A stretch of 64,000 nucleotides of DNA from Vermamoeba vermiformis (GCA_045837725.1 JBEWZL010000209.1:558001-622000); one strand, 5' to 3'; shown: positions 42,937 to 55,026, counted from the stretch's first letter. Numbers and translations are program-made. Notes: generated by a model not told the origin, from the sequence alone.

Positions 42937-44928
42937 ATGCTTCGTTTACTACTGAATTCCAGCCGCAAATATCTTATGCGACCCTCGCCAATGACGAGAC
43001 CAGCGGTGCAAATAGGTATGGATGGATTAACGTACTCATTCATTAATTAACGGGAAAGAGTTCTTTAAAACTAAATCAATTTTTCTAACATATTTGCAGT
43101 AGGAAAGAAGTTATTGGCTGCAACGAGCTCAAAAATGTCTTTGTCAGCACGACAAAATTTCATTTTTGTTCCTCGGCGCCCTTTTTACACGAGCATGCAA
43201 TTACGAGGTAGGTAAACCACCCCAATTTTGTTACGCATAATCTAATCTCGAATCTTAGCTCCCGATCCACCAACTCTGTCAAATAGTAAGTAAATTTTAT
43301 TGAACAACAACCCAATTTATAATATTTCAGGTGACTTACCGACATTGGACTTTTTAAGATCCAAATGCGATGCCTTCCCGATCGAGTACGCACCGTTGTC
43401 GGCAAAGGCTCGCAACAAAATTTACGACGAGCACCCTCTCAAGCCTTATATGGCAACTACAGCAAGACTGCCGTTGCACCCACTGACCGGCAAGGTCGAC
43501 TTTCGTTTTCTGAAGTCACCGTACTACAACGATCCAGTAATTAACAAGCTCGAAAGCGTCAAGCCTTCAGATGGCATTGCAATTTATCTCCAAGCGGCGT
43601 CTGGTGCCGGAAAGACTGGTAAGGCTTGACATTGTTACTCTCCTTTGCTTACGTGCCTAGGATCAATTTTTGCGCTTGCTAAGAAGTACTTCACCCTGTA
43701 CATCGAAGTGCATGAATCTAGAGAGGAAGATCCTCTTGATTATTATGACGTTGGGTTTGCTGCCTTCTTGACGGTGGGAAAACAGTTGGAGACCTCTCTT
43801 CGAGGGCAGAATTTGAGTCCTTTCACTCAAACTGCAATCTACACCTGCTTGACACAACTGTTGTGGCTATCACAAGCTCTGCTACTCGACAAACTGCGCA
43901 GAGCTTACCCAAAGCTGACACCGTCTGGTTGGTTTGCATACTTGACGAGCAGAGGTGGAAGAAATGTGGGCAATATTTTTGGGGCATTTAGTGAATGGTT
44001 CATAATATCTCTAAGACAGAAACAATATGACGATCTTTTTGTTACTCTCCTGCAACGTCGACTTGACACATACTTGGAACAGGTTTCCAAAGATGTTTTT
44101 TTTGTGGTTGATGAAGCACAAGTAGCACAGCGCTTGTTTTCTGGCATTGAATTTCAATCATTGAACGACGTAAAAAGGTAAATTTGGAATTGGGCAGATT
44201 CACTTGCTAGCAAGGGGCTGCTAAATGATGAATTCTTGACCACACAAGCATCAACCATCAAAATACTTACCTATTGCCTAGGACTTTCTTCTCTGTGCTG
44301 ACAAACTATTCCCAACCAAGAAAACAAAGTTCTATCATTGCTGGCACTCAAATGCCAAAGTTTGATGCTTTAACAAAGAGTGGAGAGTCGAAAATTGGCA
44401 AAAACAATTACCATCTTAGCGAGGAGCTAATTGATTATCCAATTGTTTCTGAAGAAGAAGCCATTTCATTTGTATCTCAATACTTCAATAATCAACTGGC
44501 TAGCAACCTTGACATTCTAACACGCATTGGCTATGTCTGTCAAGGAAGACTTTGTAGAAGTGTGAATCTGCTCCACTATATTTGGGACTGCAACACTGAA
44601 TCTAGTAACCTATCTCTTGCTGAAATAGTTCAATTGGGGTTGAAAAGACTTGAGGAGAAAATTCAGAATGAGGTATTTGCACGACTCAATGCACAAAGTG
44701 AAAGATTTAAAGCCAATCCTGCTTTGGCTGAAAAATGTAAGCAACAAGAAATGCATCATTTGCTTATATATATTAAAACTTTGGTTGCAGGGAATAGATT
44801 ACTTCTGGAGTTGTTTATTGGTGCAATCAGCAGTAATGTAATGTTGCCAGAAAAAGAATTCAAAGATCTTGAAGTGAATGTGGAAGATCTTGGGTTTGCT
44901 CTTGTCACAAAAATTGAAGATGATGAAG
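42937..44928 (+). pseudogene. P-loop NTPase gene of Crinkler/RHS appearance, 3'-truncated
   Basis: Six exons (42937-43015, 43100-43207, 43259-43285, 43331-43618, 43661-44177, 44282-44928) stay open for about 555 residues. The N terminus is basic and Ser-rich, like a mitochondrial presequence. A P-loop (YLQAASGAGKT) and a Walker B/helicase-like FFVVDEAQVA define an ATPase. The following SIIAGTQMPKF ... GKNNYHL ... DYPIVSEEEAISFVSQYF ... CQGRLCRSVNLL order recalls the ATPase module of Crinkler and RHS-type proteins, families that sit near mobile elements in several eukaryotes. No natural C terminus is found: the sequence runs into a T/A inverted repeat, so the copy looks broken at its 3' end. 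Codon use from about 43.66 kb on seems less like its neighbours. Family placement is by motif order only. Confidence 0.5.
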
Positions 44929-44965
44929 GTAAGGAAATTTTAATTATTTTTAATTATTTTTTTTG

Positions 44966-45016
44966 TTTTTTTTTTTTTTTTTTTTTTTCAAATAAAAAAA
45001 AAAAAAAAAAAAAAAA
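44966..45016. repeat. Inverted repeat: 23 T, CAAAT, 23 A
   Basis: A run of 23 T, five bases (CAAAT) and a run of 23 A form a perfect potential hairpin at the point where the P-loop gene stops. The symmetry suggests two poly(A) tails joined tail to tail, or a snap-back artefact of sequencing or assembly. Confidence 0.85.
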
Positions 45017-45048
45017 TTAATGCTGTAATTAATCAATATCGCGAATTC

Positions 45049-45268
45049 TAAAATGAATTTCAATATAAGTCGCAGCGTCGAATGTTATTATGAAGGCGAT
45101 TCTTGAGTGGACCAGGTGCGAAAAACATTCAAACCAAGAACCACTTGACATTCGCATTGTTGATTTCGACGATGAAACAGTGAACGTATTTGTGAAGAGA
45201 TTCGACGCTCTATTTGGTGCATATAAATAATTGGGCCTTCGAAAGCATAGTGTATGTAAATAGCAATT
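45049..45268 (+). pseudogene. Duplicated last-exon fragment of the macro-domain gene
   Basis: Clear, diverged copy of 42510-42738, covering the end of the preceding intron, the last macro exon and 40 bases of 3' sequence. The reading frame is kept to the stop codon and differs by a 6-nt in-frame insertion (two codons) and scattered substitutions. The splice acceptor AG matching the first copy is shifted, and there are no upstream exons, so it cannot encode a macro domain. It marks an old tandem duplication of the macro gene, now split by the P-loop gene. Confidence 0.85.
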
Positions 45269-45603
45269 ATTTTGACGACATCTAGATCGTGATCAATTTT
45301 TTCAAACCGATACTATACATTTATTTATTTACATTCTAAAAATAGCGCTTTACTGGATAAGCAATAATGCTTTGCATTTGATTTTCTTTTTTAATTATTC
45401 CACGCTTGCCAGATCCGTGGATGCAATCTATTTTTGTGGTCAACAGGAGCTTCACGAAAAATACTACCATTTAAATTGAACGTTGAAATTATTATTACGG
45501 TCCCAATACGTTATTAGGATACAATTTACACAGATCTTTTCTTCCATTTATTAATTACTGAAATAGAGCCAACGAAGTTCGTACTATTTAAGAATCCTAT
45601 AGC

Positions 45604-47239
45604 ATGGACCACGAAGAAAATAGCGACGAAACAGCTTTCCAAACGAGTTCGAGTGACATTGAAGATGACACGTGTCACCAAACGACTGCTGAGCGCGCCA
45701 ATACAAGCGCAGATCTGACGCAGTTATCGCATCGATCAGAAGGCACTGAGACTAGAAGAGTACTAAAACAGCCTTTATTGTTGAACAATAGTGACACGTT
45801 AAGAAGTGGCTCGGGAACTTCATCCGCTAACAGATCTGATGTGGAGCATGCGCGCCCGATTGATGATAGTGACGATCACAAGTACGCGGAGATTAATAAC
45901 CAAAAAAGGAAATATTTTCAATATATTCTGCGAGCCTACGAATACTCGAAGGGAAACATGCCTGCGTGGACCGAGAAAATGAACGCCATGGACTCGAAGT
46001 GGGGTCAGTGCCTCCGATTTATAGACGCCTTATTGCGTGGCGTTAGTCAGGTACTGTATTATCTACACCCTATCGCAGCGCAAAAGGAGCTAACAAATCT
46101 CTTACAGATCGGATTCGTAAACAGTCCTATTTTTGGCTTAGGAACGTTTCTAGTAGCGCTTTTCACCGAGTAAGTATAATTATCTATGTTTTTTACTATA
46201 GTCTATCAACTTCTATTCAAGTACGTGGATTGGACTCTGCGGCATGGTGGGCTGTTTGTGTACTTCCGTATTCGCGGTGCTGTTCAAACTGAACAAAGAA
46301 TCATTTAGGTACGGCATTACAATCCTATTTATTGGTAGTATAATTACGATCTAATGGCCAAGCAGGCTTGGATTATTTGGATTTAACGGGTATTTATTTG
46401 GTGCCTCGCTCGCGATCTACCTTTCAACTGCTTGGGATTGGCGGACAGTAGTATTAACCATTCTATTGGCGCCATTGACTATCGTGAGTCGCGATGGATT
46501 AATGATAACTTAACATTAGCTTACTCGATTTTGAACAGATCTTTCAACTTGGTATCGGCAATATTCTATCGCCCTATAATTGCCCACCATTCGGCTTACC
46601 GCTCTGTATAGTCGCCAATCTGCTATTTTTAGCACTCAAAAATGCCCAACCAAAAGTAGAAGCAGCTGTGGCTAATGCTGTTGCGGGGTACGAAATTCCA
46701 CACGATGCTTGGGACGCACCAGTATTCTTTCAATCGCTGGGCCGGTGCATTGCTTTAACGTTTTTCAAGCTCAATCCATGGTCGTAAGTTTTCAACAAAA
46801 CTAAACTTCAGTGAGTAAGATCTGTTTTTCTAGATCAATTGGCTTCGCCGCGTTGTTGCTTTTATATTCGCCCATCCATACACTGAACGCCGTTACAGGC
46901 TCATTAGTTAATACAGCCACTCTTTTTGTCCTCGGTGTGGATGAGGCTAAAATTGCCAACGGAGTTTTAGGCTGGAACTCGACTCTATTATGTAAGACCC
47001 ATCAATGCATGGTGCTGTTCACTAACGCCTATTTAATATTAGGCTTGATGCTAGCAGAGTTCTTCAAACACAGCTTGACTTCGTGGCTGTACGCCATCTT
47101 TGCCTCAATATTGACGACGTTGCTGCACGTGAGCATTGCGCCAATGTTTGCGGCGATTGGTTTGCCTGAAATCAGCTTGCCATACACTATCATTGGATAC
47201 TTATTCGTCATCTCAAGAGCGCTTGTGGTGCCAGATTGA
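45604..47239 (+). CDS. Urea transporter (SLC14/UT family)
   Basis: Five exons (45604-46169, 46222-46308, 46366-46483, 46539-46783, 46834-47239), 473 residues. A hydrophilic Ser/Thr/Asp N-terminal tail of about 130 residues precedes about ten membrane helices. Family motifs are clear: FIDALLRGVSQVLYYLHP at the start of the membrane region, GLFGFNGYLFGASLA, and NCPPFGLPLCIVANLLFLAL (compare 'GLYGYNG.L.GLA' and 'P.F.LPF..aTWLf' in UT proteins). The LFGFNG and second-half helices suggest the usual two-fold internal repeat. It would pass urea across the plasma membrane or an internal one. It lies beside arginine/carbamoyl-phosphate genes. One TGACACGTGTCA palindrome falls in its first exon, encoding Asp-Thr-Cys-His. 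Confidence 0.88.
45666..45677. repeat. Palindromic dodecamer TGACACGTGTCA, copy 8 (coding)
   Basis: Exact copy in the first exon of the urea transporter, within the non-conserved N-terminal tail. Confidence 0.65.
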
Positions 47240-47496
47240 GTTGACCAAAAGCATTGCTCAACTCGCTAATTCTGAACCACAGCACGAAAGGAAACTGCGC
47301 ACTCCGCTAAGGCACTTCAACTTTGACTGACCAACGACATATATCGGAGGCAGGACGAGATTTGAACATGTCCCCAGCGGTAAATCCTCTGTTTGCTCGA
47401 GCATGCGATTTGCTAGACCATTATTATCAACCTAAATTTATTATTTATATATATTTCGCAAAATTCCTTGTCCGCGTGCGAGGACCTCATTCGTTC

Positions 47497-49475
47497 TTAT
47501 TCACCTTGGCCTTGAGAGAAGCTAGGCTTGCCGTTCATCAAGTACAAGTTCTCCATCTTGATAAAGTCGAAGCCAGCATTGCGAATGCGCATCAACAACG
47601 AGATGATCTGCGCGTGCTTGATGGGCTCACCAGTCACAGACTTGAATCTGCAGCGCCAGTGGTCAGTGCAGAAAGTCTCGGGGAAGCCGTTGGGCCAGAC
47701 TTTAACACCACGGTTGGTGATCAAAGTCAACTTCATGCCGTCACCGTTCAAACTCGAAATAGCAGTGCCCAAGTCTTCAGCAGTGCCGTTCTTGGGAGAC
47801 CAGTGCAAGAAGATGTCGCAACCGATCGTGTCCTTCTTGGCAGGAGGAACATCAGAGACAGTTGGGCGCCACTCCTTCATCGAGCTGCCGTCTCCCTTAG
47901 CGTAGTGCACGGGCTTGAGTTGAACTGGCTTCTTGCCAAGTCGTTCAATAACGGCCTAAAGTGCACGGTCAGCACAACTAGTAGATCTAGATCCGGAGCT
48001 CGTTCGACGTACCTTAGTGAACTCAGTGGTGCTGACCTTCTTCTTCGAGACACCCTCGCGATAAATATCAGGAGTGTGGAGACCGTCTTCAATGGTCTTG
48101 AGCCAAGCGTTGTGCACGTTCTCAGCTACATCAGGTTGACCAATGTGCGACATCATCATCACAGAGGACAGCAAGAGACCGGACGGATTGGCGACGTTCT
48201 TGCCGGCAATTGGGGGAGCAGAGCCGTGAATGGCTTCGAACATTGCACCGCCGTCACCAATGTTAACGGATCCACCGAGACCGACGGAGCCAGTCAATTG
48301 AGCAGCGACATCAGAGAGAATGTCACCGTACAAGTTAGGCATGACTACAACGTCAAACATTTCGGGGGTATCAGCAAGACGAGCAGCACCAATGTCGACG
48401 ATCCAGCGGTCCTTTTGGATGTCTGGGTAACGAGCACCAACTTCTTCAAAAACTGCACGAAAATTATTAAAATATTTCCTATTAATTATATAATTGATAT
48501 TAATACCTTTGTTGAACAAGCCGTCGGTCATCTTCATAATGTTGTCCTTAACGAAGCACGAAACTTTCTTGCGACCATGTCTACGTGCGTACTCGAAGGC
48601 GTATTGAATAATACGCTCGCAACCAGGTCTAGAGATGAGCTTCAAGCATTGAACGACTTGATCGCTGAATTTTTAAAATGGATTAGTCTAGATCTGAAAA
48701 TTAGAATTATCTGCTTACGTTTGCTGATGCTCAATTCCTGCGTATAAATCTTCCTCATTCTCACGAACAATAACAACGTCCATATTAGGGTGCTTAGTCT
48801 CGATGAATGGCGAGTACACATTGCAAGGACGAACGTTCGCGAAAAGGCCCAAAGTCTTACGGATCGTCACGTTCAAAGATTTGTAGCCACTGCCGATGGG
48901 TGTGGTAATAGGACCCTTCAACAAAACTTCATTGATGGTGAGAAAGGTATATTTTTAAAAATTTTAGTAATAATTTTACCTCGAGTTTTGCGGATCGAGT
49001 CCCAAGATGAAGGAGCAATGCCTGAAGAATGGCCCTAAAAAGGCGAACACGTTAGAAATGGATTCTTCCATGTTTCAGCGACGTACTGAGAGGTAGACCT
49101 TCTCTCCAACATCAATGTGGTCCCACTGAATTGCGGCGCCTGCTCGATCCAGAATTTCTACAGTAGAATTTGTGATTTCGGGACCTTTGTGGCTCTATTA
49201 GTACTCGTAATACGTAGCTGCGTAGCTTTTACATACCAATTCCATCACCTTTGGCAATTGTAACGGCCACCTAAAAAGATCGTTAAAAATAACAGCAGAT
49301 TGGATCTACTTTGGTTTACCTTCTCTCGCTGGGCAAACAACGAGGTTGAGAAAGAGCGAGAAGCGGTGTTCTTAGTAACGGAGTTCAGTGCTTTAACCAG
49401 TTAGATTACAAAGCGCTGCGAAAGTGGCGATTTTAACTTACCAGGCTTCGATTTGCTCAATACTTGACGCAACAT
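47497..49475 (-). CDS. Mitochondrial isocitrate dehydrogenase with Thermus-type C-terminal extension
   Basis: Nine exons (49475-49442, 49390-49320, 49270-49237, 49184-49087, 49034-48980, 48926-48719, 48664-48507, 48452-48013, 47955-47497), 518 residues. A Ser/Arg presequence ([11 protein letters not shown]... [11 protein letters not shown]) targets mitochondria. The core is an isocitrate/isopropylmalate dehydrogenase: [45 protein letters not shown], and the coenzyme loop [18 protein letters not shown]. An extra 150-residue C-terminal domain ([15 protein letters not shown]... to the end) is like that of Thermus IDH and is absent from ordinary eukaryotic NAD-IDH subunits. It makes 2-oxoglutarate, the carbon skeleton for ammonia assimilation. 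Its promoter has three CACGTG sites. Confidence 0.9.
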
Positions 49476-49944
49476 GATTGTTTCGCGAAGAGTCGTGCTT
49501 CTAGCTCCAAAAGAGGATAACAAATGAGTTGAACTCAGGAGAAACTTCCCACGTGACCTCCGCAACAAAAATTAAAGATAAAAAAAAGATTGTGGATAAG
49601 GATCCGAGGCCTATTGAGGAATTATCCTGTACTATTCCACACTAGTATTATAATCCTTGATTTTAAATACAAAATTATCCACGTGTGCCTTGTTTATACT
49701 TAAAAGAGATATAAACACGTGACTTTACCTATTTCGGAAATGATCGCCGTAAGCCGGAGAAACGTTATTTAGGAGCACGGATAGCACCCGATAATTGTAC
49801 CGAAGATATTTGTTTTTTGGTTAGTGTTCGAAGTCGATTAAGAGAAGAAAGAGCGATTTAAATGACAAAAACTAAAGTTTATTTCGCAAAAGAGGTAAAA
49901 TTTAAAAATTATCGGGCTGCTATCTGGCCGATATCTGCGGTTAC
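49476..49944. other. IDH promoter region
   Basis: About 470 bp between the IDH start and the CPSase stop on the same strand. It holds three CACGTG hexamers (listed separately) and AT-rich tracts. No gene recognised. Confidence 0.45.
49550..49721. promoter_or_regulatory. Three CACGTG E-boxes upstream of IDH
   Basis: Hexamers at 49550-49555, 49680-49685 and 49716-49721, the first about 75 bp before the IDH start codon. One such hexamer per about 4 kb is expected by chance, so three in about 170 bp suggest bHLH or bZIP control. Confidence 0.5.
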
Positions 49945-52900
49945 TTAATGCATGGTGTGAGTAGCGAGGTAATCGTCGTAGTTCTTGATGGGCATATCCT
50001 TGACGCGAGTCAATGCTTCGGCCAAGAAAGCGCAGACTTGCTCGTTGGTCAAGCAAGGAACACCAAAGTCAACGGACTTTCTGCGCAGATGGTAGTTGGA
50101 GATGTCTTCGTTGCGAGTAGGGAAGTTAATAACCAAGTCGAGCTTCTTTTGAGTGACCCAAGTGATGGCGTTGTTAGCGTCCTTTGAGCTGAGGTCGGGC
50201 TTGGAGAGCTCCGTGAATTTAACGTTATTCTTCTTCAACAAGGGGGCAACCTCCGGAGTGGCAAACAAAGTGTAACCGCCGCCGACCAAAGTTTGAGCGG
50301 ATTTGACGAACTCTTGGGTGACGTTGCCAGAGAGCAAAACGGTCTTTTGCTTAGTGGGCATCTTGAAGTAAGGAGGAACAGAGGTCATGGCCTTCAAGAA
50401 GGCTTCATACTTGTTCTCACCGAAGCAAGCGACTTCACCAGTGGATGCCATTTCAACACCCAAGATAGGATCAGCACCACCCAAACGTTGGAAGGAGAAT
50501 TGAGGAGCCTTGACACCGACGTACTTCAAGTCGCTGTTGCACTTGTAGTTAGGAGTGATCTTTTGACCCATGAAGACCTTGGTGGCAGTCTCGATAAAGT
50601 CAATGTCGTAAGTCTTGGAGACGAACGGGAACGAGCGAGAGGCACGCAAGTTGCACTCGATGACGAGGATCTCGTCGCCCTTGACCAAGAATTGAATGTT
50701 GCAAGGACCAGAGATCTCCAAGGCCTTGGCGATCTTGCTGCCCATCTCGAAGACGCGGCTCTTGACTTGTTGGCTCAAAGTGTCAGAAGGCAAGATCATA
50801 GTAGCATCACCAGAGTGAACACCGGCGTTTTCAATGTGCTCAGAGATGGCCCAGTTGACCATAGTACCGTCGCAGGCAACACCGTCAAGTTCAACTTCAC
50901 GAGCACCCAAGACGAACTTGGTAATGACAACAGGGTGGTCAGGGTTAACATCAGCAGCCATAGCCAAGTAGCTGACCAACTCTTCTTCGTTGGCAGCGAC
51001 GTTCATGGCGGCACCAGACAAGACGTAAGAAGGACGAATCAAGACGGGGTAACCGACCTTCTTGGAGAAGGACTTGGCCTCATCCATGGAGCTGAGTTCC
51101 TTCCACTCAGGCTGGCCGACGCCAATGCTGTCCAAGAGCTTAGAGAACTTGTAGCGATCTTCGGCTTGATCGATCTTGTGCGGGTTAGTACCGAGAACGT
51201 TGACGCCGTTCTTGTACAAAGGCAAGGCAATGTTTTGAGGTTGTTGACCGCCGACTGAGACGATGACACCGTTGGGGCTCTCACGATCGTGGATATCCAA
51301 GACACGTTCGAGAGACAACTCTTCGAAGTAGAGCTTGTCGGACTCGTCGTAGTCCGTGGAGACAGTTTCGGGGTTGTAGTTAACCATGATTGTCTTTTCG
51401 CCCATCTTGCGCAAGTTGCGAACGGCAGAAACAGCGCAGTAGTCGAACTCGACGGAGCTACCGATGCGGTAAGTACCAGAGCCCAAGACCATGACGCCAC
51501 CCTTGTCTTCGGGGATGTCGCTCTTTTGACCGTTGTAGGTCATGTACAAGTAGTTGGTCTTGGCAGGGAACTCAGCAGCCAAAGTATCGATTTGCTTGAC
51601 GACAGGAACGACGCCCATGCCCTTACGAACGCTACGGACTTCGAGTTCGTCGGCCTTGGCGTACTTGCCGATTTGCTTGTCGGAGAAACCAGCAGACTTG
51701 GCCTCACGCATGAGTTCACGAGGAATGTCAGTGACGTTGCCAATGCTGACAATGTTCTTTCTGATCTCCACAATGTGCTTCAACTTCTCCAAGAACCACT
51801 TGTCGATTCTGGTCAATTGCCAGATAGTGTCAACAGAGTAGCCTTGTTCCATAGCCTTGGCGATGGCGAAGATGCGGTTGGGAGTAGGGTTCTTCAACTC
51901 CTCGTCCATGTCGCCTTCGAACTTGGCTTCGAAGCCAGCGTTAGAAGGATCGACCATGCGGAGGGCCTTTTGCAAGGACTCTTCGAAGGTACGACCAACA
52001 GCCATGACCTCACCGACAGACTTCATTTGACTGCCGAGGAGAGGTGAGACGCGTTCAAACTTCTTCAAGTCCCAACGAGGAATCTTGGTGACAATGTAGT
52101 CCAAGCTAGGCTCGAAGCAGGCAGAGGTAGACTTGGTGACGCTGTTGGAGATTTGGTGCATAGGAATGCCGAGAGCAATCTTGGCGGCGACGAAGGCGAG
52201 AGGATAACCAGTAGCCTTGGAAGCCAAAGCGGAAGAACGAGAAAGACGAGGGTTGACCTCAATAACGCTGTATTCGAGGCTGTTGGGGTTGAGGGCGTAC
52301 TGAATGTTGCATTCACCGACGATGCCCAAGTGTCTGACGGTCTTGATAGCAGCAGTACGGAGCATGTGGTACTCTTCGTTGCTGAGAGTTTGAGAAGGAG
52401 CGACGACGATGGATTCACCAGTGTGGATACCCATGGGGTCGAAGTTCTCCATGTTGCAAACAGTGATGCAGTTGTCTTGAGCGTCACGAACGACTTCGTA
52501 TTCGACTTCCTTCCAGCCCTTCAATGACTTCTCAACCAAAATTTGAGGAGCAGAGCTGAGAGCACGAGAAGCCAAAGCTTCGAGTTCAGTGGGGTTGTTG
52601 GCAAAACCAGAGCCCAAACCACCCAAAGCGTAGGCGGCACGAACAATGACGGGGTAGCCGACCTTTTCAGCGGCTTCGAGGGCAGCCTTGACGGTGACGA
52701 CGGCCTCGCTCTTAGCGAACGGCTCACCAATCTCAGCGAGCTTTCTGTTGAAGAGCTCACGATCTTCAGTGGCCATAATAGAGTCGACGGAAGTACCCAA
52801 GACACGAACGTTGTACTTCTCCAAAATACCTTGGTGGGCCAATTCAACACCAGTATTCAAACCGGTTTGACCACCAAAACCAAGCAAAACGCTGTCAGGT

Positions 52901-54757
52901 TTCTGTTAACAGGCTAGGTTAGTACACGATCAACTGAACTCACTCAAACTAGTGAACTCACCTCGCGTTGAATAACGCCCTCGACCATTTGTGTAGTGAC
53001 AGGCAAGAAGTAGACTTTATCGGCAATACCCTTGGCGGTTTGGACGGTAGCAATGTTCGGGTTGATCAAGACGGTCTCAACACCTTCTTCCTTGAGGGCC
53101 TTGATGCACTGAGAGCCAGAGTAATCGAACTCTCCGGCTTGACCGATTTGCAGAGCACCAGAACCGATGATCAAAACCTTACGAGCGGTTTGAGTCTTAG
53201 CGGGTTGAGCGATGAGGTGAGTCTTGTTCTTGTAGTTGACGACAGTGTCGTAGAACTTGCCGAAGAGGTACTTGGTATCGTATGGGCCACCACGAGCTTC
53301 AGGGTGGAATTGAACGCTGAAGAAAGGCTTGGTCGCGTGCATGATACCTTCGTTGGAGCCGTCGTTTTGGTTAATGAAGTAAGGCTTCCAGCCAGCAGGC
53401 AAAGTTTGGTTGTCAACAGCGTAGCCGTGGTTTTGAGAAGTAATGTAGCATCGTCCGGATGTCTGATCCATAGCAGGTTGGTTTTGACCTCTGTTACCGT
53501 ACTTCAATTTGTAGGTATTGGCGCCAGCGGCGAGGGCCATAAGTTGGTTACCCAAGCAAATACCTGATAGCGGGTAATTAATACAAATTATTTGTGATTT
53601 TTAAAGTATAAATCCGCGTTTGCCACGGATCGAATCCCTTACCGAAAATAGGTTTTCCGATTTGATAAGCTTTCTGAATGTGAGAGATGGTAGCAGTGAC
53701 TGTAGCGGGATCACCAGGACCGTTGGAAATGAAGAGACCGTCGTAATCTTCGTTGGTAAAGTCGTAGTCCCAAGGCACAACTTTAACGGTAACGTCGCCC
53801 ATTTTGACGAGCTCTCTGATAATGTTGTACTTCATACCGCAGTCTACGGCGATGATCTTAAGCTTGCCATGGCCGTAAGTCTTGACTTCCTTGGTAGAAA
53901 CTTTCTCCACCAAGTTGCCGGAAAAGGCGCCTTCGAGATCGATATCTTGGTCGAAAACAATTTTACCAAGCATAACACCGCGGCTACGGAGCTTGCGAGT
54001 CAAGGCACGAGTATCGATTCCGCTGAGAGCGGGGATATTTTCGCTCTTGAGCCAGTCGCCCAAAGATCTTTCAGCTTGCCAGTGAGAGTAGTTCTCCGAG
54101 TAGTTAGAGACGAGCAAACCAGAAACATCTGTAGGAGAAGTGGATTAAGGAAAAAAAAAGTCTGGATCTTGTGGATTTGAAGTTCATGAACGGTTTAAAA
54201 TTAAACATAAATTTTTAGGCAACTAGGGCTTAAGGATACGAATTCGATCGGATTCGAAGTGCTTGAGAAGGCCAACTTCGTCTGTTTCGCGAAGAGGCAC
54301 ACCATAGTTGCCGACCAACGGGTAAGTGATAGTCAAAATTTGGCTCTTGTACGAAGGATCTGTAAGGGATTCAGGATAGCCGACCATACCGGTGTTGAAG
54401 ACGACTTCACCCTTCGTAGGGCGGTAGGCACCAAAGGAGGTACCTGCGAAGGTGGTTCCGTCTTCAAGGACCAAGTAGCCCTTCAAAAAAATTAAGTTAG
54501 CGAAACGGCGGATGAAAGCAAAAAGCTAAAAATAACCAATTTGTGTTTTTGTGAATGCGATCGTTTGCTTACCGGTTCGCCGTGACCATCCTTAGCCTTG
54601 GAGGCGTACAGACGCTTGCTGCCAACGGCGGTTTTCGGGTTTACAACCGCGGAGGATAGTTTACCAACTGCATTTATAGAAATTGTTATAATAATGAATG
54701 AGAATGCGTAATTAAGATTGAGCTCGTACCTGAAAGTTTTTGGATCGCGCGCAGCAT
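49945..54757 (-). CDS. Glutamine-dependent carbamoyl-phosphate synthetase, mitochondrial (CPS III-like)
   Basis: Six exons (54757-54730, 54667-54573, 54480-54240, 54128-53643, 53563-52962, 52902-49945), 1,469 residues. The presequence [22 protein letters not shown]... points to mitochondria. The amidotransferase domain is active: SNGPGDPAT, catalytic Cys in GICLGNQL, His in VQFHPEA. Human CPS1 has lost this Cys, so this enzyme should use glutamine, like fish CPS III. Two ATP-grasp synthetase halves follow ([38 protein letters not shown]), then a C-terminal allosteric domain ([31 protein letters not shown]) resembling the N-acetylglutamate-binding domain of CPS I/III. Not fused to ATCase or DHOase. 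Intron 3 uses a GTATCC donor, chosen because it restores ESDRIHVSGLLVS. Divergent from glutamine synthetase. Confidence 0.95.
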
Positions 54758-54819
54758 GTTGCGAAGTGTAGAAATAAAAGCAAAATAATCAAAAAAAGAA
54801 AAATCTCGAGCGGTCCGTT

Positions 54820-54828
54820 GCACGTGGC
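54820..54828. promoter_or_regulatory. GCACGTGGC E-box in the CPSase/GS shared promoter
   Basis: Lies 63 bp upstream of the CPSase start and about 200 bp upstream of the glutamine synthetase start, within their 269-bp shared intergenic region. The identical 9-mer recurs in the ASL/ATCase shared promoter. Confidence 0.5.
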
Positions 54829-55026
54829 CGAAAATTTTATCCATAAATTTTTGGAAGCTTAAACCTTTGCAATGATTTCGAAAAAAAAAACGGTACAAAT
54901 TTGGAAAGGAGGATACCGCGGAGATTAGAAATCCAGAGCCCATGTGACTTTTTTAAACATAAACCAGTTTTATAAATAAAATTTTGCTTACCTCCTCATT
55001 CATCATCACAACGTAACAACAAAGCC

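Larger units (their letters stand above)
44929..45603. other. Inverted T/A repeat, duplicated macro exon fragment and spacer
   Basis: Contains the 23-T/23-A inverted repeat, then the duplicated macro exon fragment, then about 330 bp of AT-rich spacer that acts as the urea transporter promoter. No further gene seen. Confidence 0.5.

Noticed and set aside
47341-47440. A tRNA-like stretch on the minus strand (TGGTCTAG and GTTCAAATC).
   Set aside because: The acceptor and T-arm stems do not pair, so no cloverleaf can be drawn.
47323-48747. A 474-codon plus-strand frame opposite IDH, and others opposite CPSase, GS and ASL.
   Set aside because: Antisense shadows of codon-biased genes; no motifs, and the sense strands encode complete enzymes.
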